Origin: Dehalococcoidia bacterium
GTDB taxonomy: Bacteria > Chloroflexota > Dehalococcoidia > Tepidiformales > Tepidiformaceae
NCBI GenBank assembly: GCA_020853755.1
Contig: JADYYG010000047.1
Span: 1 to 36,915, forward strand
DNA: 36,915 nucleotides
Reading direction: 5' to 3'
Shown here: in pieces, positions 31,056-36,915 of the stretch
Layout of the letters: each line of letters opens with the position of its first letter
How positions within the stretch are numbered: the first letter of the stretch is position 1
Translations under genes and position numbers: made by a program
The notes under the pieces: generated by a model
What the model saw: the letters and a program-made list of their open reading frames with translations, nothing else
Databases searched by the model: none
What the model was told of the DNA's origin: nothing

Positions 31056-32452
31056 CGTCCCAACGCCGCTTTCATGACCTGCCCGGCAATGGGCGAGGCG
31101 ACCACGCCGCCCTGGCCGCCATGTTCGACGACCACGGCAACGGCCACGCGCGGCGCATCCGCGGGCGCGAAACCGATGAACCAGGCGTGTGACGTGCCGT
31201 CCCCTGCCTCGGCTGTTCCTGTCTTGCCGCCAACGGAGACCCCGGGGATCGCAACCCCGTTCGCCTGGCCGTTCGCGACCACCGAGACCATGAAGGCGTT
31301 CATCGTTTTCGCGAGGTCTTCGCTGATGATGCGGCGAGATTCCGGCGCCTCGAGACGGCGCAGCGCGGCGCCATCGGAACTTTCGCCGAGCGTTAGATGC
31401 GGCCAGACCATCACGCCGCCATTCGCGATGGTGGCGGTGATGAGGGCCATCTGAAGGGGCGTGGCGAGCAGTTCGCCCTGTCCGAAGGCCGTCGATGCCA
31501 GAAGCGTCTTCGTTGCCTGTGTCCCCGGTGCATGGACCTGGCTCTTGCCCGTCGGCAGCGTGAAGTCGACCCGCGAATCGAATCCGTACCGCCGGGCGAT
31601 GTCGGTGAGTCCCGTCCAGCCAAGCTTCACCCCGAGCTGAGCGAAGATGGCGTTCACCGAGAACGTGAACGCGTGCGCGAACGAGTAGGTACCGACACCC
31701 TGGGACGTGTTCGCGCAGGAGATAGGGAAACCGTCGATGACGATCTCACCCGGGCAGGTGACCACGGTGTCAGGCTTCGCTATCCCGCGTTCGAGAATCC
31801 CGGTCGCGGTCACCGTCTTGAACGTTGACCCCGGCGGATAGAGGCCCTGCGCCGCCCGGTTGAACAGCGGCGCGGTGGGATCCTTCAGCAACTCCTCACC
31901 GAGTGTCGTCAGCGAGCCGGGGTCGTAGGTCGGGACGCTGACCATTGCCAGCACATCGCCACTGCGCGGGTCCAGCGCGATGACCGCGCCCTTGCGCGAC
32001 CCGAGTGCAGCGGCAGCCGCCTTCTGGACTTCCGGGTCGATCGTGAGGGTGACGTCGGCGCCATCGCGGCGGCCACGGTCGAACTCTGCGTTGAGCGCTC
32101 CGGCCCAGCCGGAGGGCGCCGTGCCGGAAAGCACATCGTTGTACTCGAGCTCGATGCCCTGCGACCCGAAGCGAGGGTCCAGGTACCCGACGGCATGAGC
32201 GACGGAGGCATCCGGGTAATGCCGCGTACCGTCCGGGAAGGTCTCTGCGAGGACGTTCCCATCACGGTCGAGGATGCGGCCCCGATGGGGGTCGTGGAAC
32301 GCTGAGAGTATCCGGGGGTTCCCATCGGCCGTGGCGAGGTCCATGCGAAAGACCTGCCAGTATGCGAGCGCGCCGAAAAAGACGATGGCGACAAGCAACG
32401 CCGCGGTGCCCGTCGCAGTGAGCCGCCGTTCGAGACCGCCGGGAATGAGCAC
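31052..32452 (-). CDS. Class B penicillin-binding protein (PbpA-like transpeptidase)
   Basis: A 466-residue bitopic transpeptidase that cross-links peptidoglycan and pairs with the RodA/FtsW protein. It has one N-terminal membrane helix (about residues 13-33), the class B opening RGRILDRDGNVLAE, and the three penicillin-binding motifs: S209TFK in YPPGSTFKTV, S265VN, and K410TGT in GGKTGTAEAG. The dimerisation region is short, as in mycobacterial PbpA. The start is GTG 32452; RBS support is weak. It is the first gene of the operon that continues into the two FHA genes. Confidence 0.93.
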   Translation of the reverse strand: MLIPGGLERRLTATGTAALLVAIVFFGALAYWQVFRMDLATADGNPRILSAFHDPHRGRILDRDGNVLAETFPDGTRHYPDASVAHAVGYLDPRFGSQGIELEYNDVLSGTAPSGWAGALNAEFDRGRRDGADVTLTIDPEVQKAAAAALGSRKGAVIALDPRSGDVLAMVSVPTYDPGSLTTLGEELLKDPTAPLFNRAAQGLYPPGSTFKTVTATGILERGIAKPDTVVTCPGEIVIDGFPISCANTSQGVGTYSFAHAFTFSVNAIFAQLGVKLGWTGLTDIARRYGFDSRVDFTLPTGKSQVHAPGTQATKTLLASTAFGQGELLATPLQMALITATIANGGVMVWPHLTLGESSDGAALRRLEAPESRRIISEDLAKTMNAFMVSVVANGQANGVAIPGVSVGGKTGTAEAGDGTSHAWFIGFAPADAPRVAVAVVVEHGGQGGVVASPIAGQVMKAALGR

Positions 32453-32480
32453 AGGCCCATTCTAAGCAGGAAACCAAACA

Positions 32481-32501
32481 GGGAGCCCGGATTGGGCTCC
32501 C
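32481..32501 (-). terminator. Terminator after the second acyl-CoA dehydrogenase
   Basis: GGGAGCCC and GGGCTCCC form an 8-bp stem with a 5-nt loop. On the minus strand a T-rich tail follows (TGTTTGGTTTCC), so it ends the acyl-CoA dehydrogenase transcript before the PBP gene. Confidence 0.75.
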
Positions 32502-32531
32502 CGCAGGAGTGTGCTGTGTGGTTGCCCGGTC

Positions 32532-33713
32532 CTAACCGCGCGGGAGGCCGAGGCCGCGCGTGGCGATGATGTTCCGCTGGATTTCGTTGCTGCCGCTGTA
32601 GATGCTCGACGGGACCGCCTGGAGGTGGTTCTCCGGCATCTCGCCGCCGAGTGGCGCGCGCGACTCTTCCGGCATCATCTGCCCGGAGAGCCCGAGCATG
32701 TTGACGGCGAAGTTGTAGATACGCTGGCCAAGCTCCGACTGGAAGATCTTGACCACCGATGCTTCGTAGTTCGGAACCATCCCGTTGGCCTGGATATAGC
32801 CGATGCGGTAGCCCAGGAACCTGCCGACGTTGTTGGCGACCACATGCTCGGCCAGGCGGGTGCGGTACTGCTGGCGGCGGTCGGCCGGCCCTTCCCGCAG
32901 GTTCTTCGCGAGCTCTTCGAGCGTACGCTTCTGCGAAGCCGTGGTGCCGATGCCGGAGCGCTCGAAGTCAAGCAGGGTCATGCCCACGTACCAGCCGCGG
33001 TTCTCCTCACCGACGAGGTTCTTCGCGGGGACGCGGACGTCCTCGAAGAAAACCTCGTTGAAGTGGTGGCGGTTCGCCATGTTGATGAGCGGCCGGATGG
33101 TGAGGCCCGGCGTGTTCATGATGTCGTCGATCAGCAGGAAGCTGATGCCCCGGTGCTTCGGCGCCTCCGGGTCTGTCCTCACGAGACAGAACATCTGGTT
33201 CGCGCGGTGCCCGCCGGAGGTCCAGATCTTCTGACCATTGATCACGAACTCATCACCATCGCGCTGGGCGCGCGTCTGCAAGCTGGCCAGGTCCGACCCG
33301 GCGCCCGGCTCGCTATACCCCTGGCACCAGATGTGTTCGCCGCTGGTGATCTTCGGCAGATACCGGCGCTTCTGCTCTTCATTACCGTGGATGATCAGCG
33401 TGGGACCAATCATGCCGACGCCGAAGCCGCGCGTTCCGGTATCAGGCGCGCCCCAGTAGCCGAACTCCTCGTTGAAGACCATCTGCTCGTAGATAGACGC
33501 GCCGAGTCCGCCGTACTCCTTCGGCCAGGCGGGAGCGATCCAGCCCCGCTCGGCGAGCTTCTGGTTGAAGCCCTTCGCGAACTGAAACTCATCGTCGTTC
33601 CGGCTGCCGAGCGAAGCCCCGCCAGCTGCCCCATCACGGCCGTTGTTCTTAATCAGGAAGTCGCGGACCTCCAGGCGCAGCGTCTCTTCCTTTTCACCGA
33701 ATCGCAGTTCCAT
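32532..33713 (-). CDS. Acyl-CoA dehydrogenase (complete)
   Basis: A 393-residue acyl-CoA dehydrogenase with the three-domain FadE pattern. The N-terminal helical part includes EYGGLGASIYEQMVF. The FAD/substrate strand GYSEPGAGSDLASLQTRA is followed by FNEVFFEDVRVPAKN. The C-terminal helical domain ends SNEIQRNIIATRGLGLPRG. ATG 33713 is chosen for GGAGGTG 6 nt upstream and the start MELRFGEKEETLRLEVRDFL; the frame is open 16 codons further. It is a paralogue of the partial gene at 1-645. The longer N-terminal loop and sequence style suggest bulky or branched acyl-CoA substrates, but this is not certain. Confidence 0.93.
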   Translation of the reverse strand: MELRFGEKEETLRLEVRDFLIKNNGRDGAAGGASLGSRNDDEFQFAKGFNQKLAERGWIAPAWPKEYGGLGASIYEQMVFNEEFGYWGAPDTGTRGFGVGMIGPTLIIHGNEEQKRRYLPKITSGEHIWCQGYSEPGAGSDLASLQTRAQRDGDEFVINGQKIWTSGGHRANQMFCLVRTDPEAPKHRGISFLLIDDIMNTPGLTIRPLINMANRHHFNEVFFEDVRVPAKNLVGEENRGWYVGMTLLDFERSGIGTTASQKRTLEELAKNLREGPADRRQQYRTRLAEHVVANNVGRFLGYRIGYIQANGMVPNYEASVVKIFQSELGQRIYNFAVNMLGLSGQMMPEESRAPLGGEMPENHLQAVPSSIYSGSNEIQRNIIATRGLGLPRG

Positions 33714-33729
33714 CAACACCTCCGGGGCG

Positions 33730-33749
33730 GCAGCCACTTCGCTGGCTGC
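33730..33749. other. Hairpin between recX and the acyl-CoA dehydrogenase gene
   Basis: GCAGCCA and TGGCTGC form a 7-bp stem with a 6-nt loop. There is no T-tract. It may be a weak terminator for recA-recX or a 5'-leader structure of the dehydrogenase mRNA. Confidence 0.35.
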
Positions 33750-33818
33750 AACGCGCCTCACTATGCGCGCTCGATTCTGCCAGATAGTTCCAACCGTGGG
33801 AAATGCGGGCTATCCCGA

Positions 33819-34487
33819 TCACTCTGCAATGTCCACTTCGAGGGTTTCGGCCGCTGCGGCCTCGTTCCAAACCTGCCGCGTCGCCCGCGCAGTGACCTCG
33901 TAGTCGAAGCCCCGCCGCCTCAGGAACCCGCCGACCTTGGAAAAGAACGCCTCGTAGCTTGTCCGCGGCACCCGGCTGGCCCGGCCCCGTGCGAGGCTGA
34001 GCGCCGTCTCCTCGTCGTCGAGGTCCTTTGTCGCGTTGTCCGCCGACTCAGGATCGATTCCGCGTCCCAGCAACTCGTACCGGATCATCCGCCGGCCGCG
34101 GGGGGACAACCGCCGCCGATCCTCGACCCACGCCTCGGCGAACTTTTGGTCATTCAGCAGCCCGGCCGAACGGAGCCGTTCTGCTTCATCGTCGATCGTT
34201 TCGGGTGCGAAGCCGCGCATGGCGAGGCGGGTGCGCATCTCGTTTTCGCTCCGCGGCCGGGCGGAGAGCAGCCGCAACGCAGCCTCATGGGCATTAACCC
34301 GCTGCTCAGCACGGTCGATTTGCTGGAGCAGTTCGAGATCGGCCACCGTTCCCTCAGTCAGCCCGCATCGCTCACACGCCTCGTCGCTCAGCAAGAACTC
34401 CCGTCCGTCGGAGAGGACGATGAGCCGTTGCCGGTTGCGCGGAAGATTTCGGATTTCGGTTATGACCGGACTGGGAGGTTCGTCCAT
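33819..34487 (-). CDS. recX: Regulatory protein RecX
   Basis: A 222-residue all-helical protein that binds inside the RecA filament and limits its activity. The RecX repeat pattern is visible in AALRLLSARPRSENEMRTRLAMRGF and LRSAGLLNDQKFAEAWVEDRR, followed by SPRGRRMIRYELLGRGID and a last repeat with KVGGFLRRRGFDYEV. An N-terminal ~55-residue extension contains a small beta segment. It starts at ATG 34487, 6 nt after the recA stop, so recA-recX is one operon, the usual order. Confidence 0.92.
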   Translation of the reverse strand: MDEPPSPVITEIRNLPRNRQRLIVLSDGREFLLSDEACERCGLTEGTVADLELLQQIDRAEQRVNAHEAALRLLSARPRSENEMRTRLAMRGFAPETIDDEAERLRSAGLLNDQKFAEAWVEDRRRLSPRGRRMIRYELLGRGIDPESADNATKDLDDEETALSLARGRASRVPRTSYEAFFSKVGGFLRRRGFDYEVTARATRQVWNEAAAAETLEVDIAE

Positions 34488-34493
34488 GGCTGG

Positions 34494-35537
34494 CTAGCGG
34501 GCCGTTGCGGGCTCCGGCTGCGATTGTGGGGCCGAACCGCCGGTAAGACCAGCCTCACGGCGGATGTCTCCCTCGATGGTGGCCGCCAACTCGGGGTTGT
34601 CGTCGAGGAACTGCTTCGAGTTCTCGCGCCCCTGGCCGATGCGCATATCACCGAAGCTGTAGAAAGCGCCGCTCTTCGAGAGCACGCCGTATTCGACACC
34701 GAGGTCGACGATGTCACCGGCCCGGCTGATCCCGCGGGGAGTTGTGAACATGATGTCGAACTCGGCCTGGCGAAAGGGCGCTGCAACTTTATTCTTCACG
34801 ATCTTCGCCTTCACCCGCCGTCCGACGACGTCGGTCCCGCGCTTGATGGACTCGCCCGGGCGGATATCGATGCGGACAGACGCGTAGAACTTCAGCGCGC
34901 GGCCGCCGGGGGTGACCTCCGGATTGCCGAAAACGATGCCGACCTTCTCGCGGAGCTGGTTGATGAAGATGACCGAAGTGCTCGTGCGCGAGATGGTGGC
35001 GGTGAGCTTGCGCAGCGCCTGGGACATGAGCCGAGCCTGGAGGCCGACGTGCGCATCCCCCATGTCGCCTTCGATTTCGGCGCGCGGCACGAGGGCGGCA
35101 ACGGAGTCGACGACGATGACGTCGACCGCGTTCGAGCGCACGAGTGCCTCGCAGATCTCGAGTGCCTGCTCGCCGGTGTCCGGCTGGCTGACCAGCAGGT
35201 CTTCGAGCCGGATGCCGAGATCGCGGGCGTACGCGGGATCCATGGCGTGCTCAACGTCGATATAGGCGGCAGTCCCGCCGAGCTTCTGAGCCTCAGCCAT
35301 GATGTGCTGGGCCAGCGTGCTCTTCCCGGCCGACTCGGGCCCGAAGATTTCGGTGACGCGCCCGCGAGGGATGCCGCCGACGCCGAGCGCGATGTCGAGC
35401 GCGAGGGAGCCCGTCGAAACGACATCGATCGGCGCGGCGTCGCCTTCGCCGAGCTTGATGACGGCGCCGCGGCCGAACTGCTTTTCGATCTGGGAGAGCG
35501 CGAGTTCGAGTGCGCGGGCTCGGTCGTTTTCAGCCAT
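34494..35537 (-). CDS. recA: Recombinase RecA
   Basis: A full-length RecA of 347 residues that forms filaments on single-stranded DNA, carries out strand exchange and triggers LexA self-cleavage. Walker A is GPESAGKST, Walker B ends [10 protein letters not shown], the L1 loop is near [14 protein letters not shown], and L2 has [21 protein letters not shown]. The N-terminal oligomerisation helix is [18 protein letters not shown]. It starts at ATG 35537. Upstream lie a LexA-like box and a good -10. recX follows. Confidence 0.97.
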   Translation of the reverse strand: MAENDRARALELALSQIEKQFGRGAVIKLGEGDAAPIDVVSTGSLALDIALGVGGIPRGRVTEIFGPESAGKSTLAQHIMAEAQKLGGTAAYIDVEHAMDPAYARDLGIRLEDLLVSQPDTGEQALEICEALVRSNAVDVIVVDSVAALVPRAEIEGDMGDAHVGLQARLMSQALRKLTATISRTSTSVIFINQLREKVGIVFGNPEVTPGGRALKFYASVRIDIRPGESIKRGTDVVGRRVKAKIVKNKVAAPFRQAEFDIMFTTPRGISRAGDIVDLGVEYGVLSKSGAFYSFGDMRIGQGRENSKQFLDDNPELAATIEGDIRREAGLTGGSAPQSQPEPATAR

Positions 35538-35602
35538 TATTCACCAGCAGCGTACATGTGCGGCAGAACGATGCTCAGGCATCGGACGACCCGCCGACGC
35601 GG

Positions 35603-35630
35603 ATAATAGCGACTTGCAAACAAATGTTCT
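35603..35630 (-). promoter_or_regulatory. recA promoter with LexA-like SOS box
   Basis: On the minus strand the box at 35630-35617 reads AGAAC-ATTT-GTTTG, matching the Gram-positive-type LexA motif CGAAC-RNRY-GTTYG except at two positions. TATTAT (35608-35603) is a -10 about 8 nt downstream of it, so the box covers the -35/spacer region and LexA would block polymerase. Confidence 0.65.
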
Positions 35631-35696
35631 AGTCCCTGTTCGCACTTTTCTTCCACTCGCTCGGCGCCGGCACTTTGGCCCGAAAGCGCCCGCCGC

Positions 35697-35966
35697 ATGA
35701 GGCTGACCGTGCGGGTGACCCCCCGGGCTGGCCGCGATGCAGCGGGGCCTTTCGACGCCGAAGGGCGGCTCACAGTCCGCGTCCGGGCCGCCCCGGCGGA
35801 TGGCGAGGCAAACGCCGCGGTCACTCGCCTGCTGGCAAAGGCGCTCGGCCTCGCCTCCCGCGATGTTGTGCTCGTGTCCGGCGCGAGTTCCCGGGTAAAG
35901 GCGTTCGACATCCCGCTGGAACGTGCCGAAGTGGAATCACGGCTGGCTTCGAACCGGGAGCCGTAA
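35697..35966 (+). CDS. DUF167 (YggU) family protein
   Basis: An 89-residue protein of the conserved DUF167/YggU family. The family core is clear: LTVRVTPRAGRDA at the N-terminus and VRAAPADGEANAAVTRLLAKALGL in the middle, then VLVSGASSRVKAFDI. The family has a small alpha/beta fold and no established function. ATG 35697 has no strong RBS. It is divergent from recA (159-nt gap). Its stop is 80 nt before the GlyRS start. Confidence 0.88.
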   Translation: MRLTVRVTPRAGRDAAGPFDAEGRLTVRVRAAPADGEANAAVTRLLAKALGLASRDVVLVSGASSRVKAFDIPLERAEVESRLASNREP

Positions 35967-35997
35967 GCGGCGCCGGTGCTACCCTGAGGTGACTGCG

Positions 35998-36016
35998 GCA
36001 TGCCTGCCAGGCGTGC
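35998..36016 (+). other. Hairpin between DUF167 gene and glyS
   Basis: GCATGCC and GGCGTGC pair over 7 bp (one G-T) with a 5-nt loop. It lacks a T-tract and lies 30 nt before the GlyRS start, so it is either a weak terminator or a leader hairpin. I see no T-box features. Confidence 0.3.
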
Positions 36017-36046
36017 TGACAACTGTCTAAAGGACCTCCATCCCAA

Positions 36047-36915
36047 GTGCCCGCAAAAGACCTTGAGACAATCGTGTCGCTCGCCAAGCGGCGCGGCTTC
36101 GTCTTCCCCGCCGCGGAACTGTACGGCGGCTTCGCCAACACGTACGACTACGGCCCACTCGGCGTCGAACTGAAACGAAACATCCGCGAAGCCTGGTGGC
36201 GCTCCATGGTGCGCGAACGCGACGATGTCGTCGGCCTCGATGCGGCGCTCATCACGCACCCCCGCGTCTGGGTCGCCAGTGGCCACGTCGCCACCTTCCA
36301 TGACCCGCTGGCCGACTGCAAGAAGTGCCACATGCGCTGGCGCGTCGACCACATTGCCGAGGGCCAGTACGGCGAACCGAAGCGGAATGCCGCCGGTGAA
36401 CTCCTCTGCCCGAACGACGGCGGCGAACTGACCGAGCCGCGCATGTTCAACCTGATGTTCAAGACGCAGGTGGGCACGATTGCCGACGACGAGAACGTCG
36501 CCTACCTGCCGCCCGAGACCGCGCAGGGCATCTTTATCAACTTTGAGAACGTTGTCACATCAATGCGGCGCAAGCTGCCCTTCGGCATCGCCCAGAGCCG
36601 AGTGAGCTTCCGCAACGAGATCACCCCCGGCAAGTTCATCTTCCGCACGCTCGAGTTCGAGCAGATGGAGATGGAGTACTTCTGCTTCCCGCCGAAGGAC
36701 CGCGACAACCCGGAGGAGTACCTCGCACTCCATCGTGAATGGATCGACTACCGCCTCGCCTGGTATCGCGATGCGCTCGGGATCGACGAGTCGCGCCTGC
36801 GCATCCGCTACCACGACAAGGAAGAACTCTCGCACTACAGCGCCGGCACCGCCGACATCGAATACGACTTCCCGTGGGGCTGGGGCGAACTCGAGGGCAT
36901 TGCGGCCCGCACGGA
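36047..36915 (+). CDS. glyS: Glycyl-tRNA synthetase, alpha2 type (3' end outside window)
   Basis: The first ~289 residues of a single-chain, class II glycyl-tRNA synthetase. The frame stays open to the window end. The start MPAKDLETIVSLAKRRGFVF and ELYGGFANTYDYGPLGVELK follow the Thermus/actinobacterial type rather than the two-subunit GlyQ/GlyS type. Class II motif 2 is in SRVSFRNEITPGKFIFRTLEFEQMEME, where Arg binds ATP and Glu binds glycine. An insert with CKKCH and CPNDGG could bind zinc. The start is GTG 36047, with AAAGGA some 12 nt upstream; GTG 36074 is less likely by homology. Confidence 0.94.
   Translation, partial: MPAKDLETIVSLAKRRGFVFPAAELYGGFANTYDYGPLGVELKRNIREAWWRSMVRERDDVVGLDAALITHPRVWVASGHVATFHDPLADCKKCHMRWRVDHIAEGQYGEPKRNAAGELLCPNDGGELTEPRMFNLMFKTQVGTIADDENVAYLPPETAQGIFINFENVVTSMRRKLPFGIAQSRVSFRNEITPGKFIFRTLEFEQMEMEYFCFPPKDRDNPEEYLALHREWIDYRLAWYRDALGIDESRLRIRYHDKEELSHYSAGTADIEYDFPWGWGELEGIAART

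Noticed and set aside
32511..35606. A 1031-codon open frame on the plus strand.
   Set aside because: It is the mirror of the acyl-CoA dehydrogenase, recX and recA genes on the minus strand. High GC leaves such antisense frames open. It runs through intergenic regions and has no recognisable domain.
35967..36046. T-box riboswitch upstream of glycyl-tRNA synthetase.
   Set aside because: The gap is only 80 nt, with one 7-bp hairpin, no T-box sequence and no specifier stem.

Overview
The window is a high-GC, densely coded bacterial chromosome segment with about 36 complete protein genes, two genes cut by the window edges and three tRNA genes. I see no transposase, integrase, phage gene, CRISPR array or rRNA. 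The gene set points to Chloroflexota, perhaps Dehalococcoidia/Tepidiformales-like. The basis is a PknB/RodA/PBP/FHA cell-wall locus, DUF4332 and DUF5317 proteins, secreted proteins with Pro/Thr-rich linkers and an 'AGWNL' module, a class-F-like sortase, a Thermus/actinobacterial-type GlyRS, and many GTG/TTG starts. The phylum is an inference from recalled family distribution, not a search.

Layout. 1-4340: the 3' end of an acyl-CoA dehydrogenase, a cytochrome P450, an SDR dehydrogenase, a hemerythrin-like protein and a methyltransferase. 4397-4786: a rhodanese gene behind a near-consensus IscR/Rrf2-type palindrome. 4833-11467: a branched-chain amino-acid (Liv-type) ABC transporter, with a strong terminator between the binding protein and the permeases. 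It ends in an alpha/beta hydrolase and a sortase joined by ATGA overlaps. 11513-14473: tRNA-Asp, then pstCAB behind a Pho-box-like direct repeat. 14495-18500: a YgjP-like metalloprotease, a 63-aa protein and a DUF4332 protein in one minus-strand operon, then a PKMT-like methyltransferase overlapping a ketopantoate-reductase-like gene.

18549-22609: a large STAND/TPR regulator with a C-terminal SARP (winged helix plus BTAD) module is followed on the same strand by an unlisted 28-codon micropeptide gene and a DUF5317 membrane protein. The micropeptide gene has a strong RBS, and upstream of it lie two TCGCGAGA direct repeats with the 11-bp period and -10 spacing typical of SARP operators. This is the best candidate for an undescribed system: a SARP regulator driving a secreted short peptide.

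22610-27291: a CAP-like secreted protein, a lone Flp-type pilin, a variant glycerophosphodiester phosphodiesterase, tRNA-Lys and tRNA-Leu, and OppD/OppF ATPases without permeases. 27359-32452: a cell-division/cell-wall locus (Ser/Thr kinase, FtsW/RodA, two FHA proteins, PBP) in which the kinase and RodA start codons abut. 32532-36915: a second acyl-CoA dehydrogenase, recX-recA with an SOS box, a DUF167 protein and the 5' part of glycyl-tRNA synthetase.

Several regulatory sites can be read directly: IscR-like at 4397, Pho-like at 11656, SARP-like at 19287, an OmpR-type direct repeat at 23859 and LexA-like at 35617. All are motif-level calls without experimental support.
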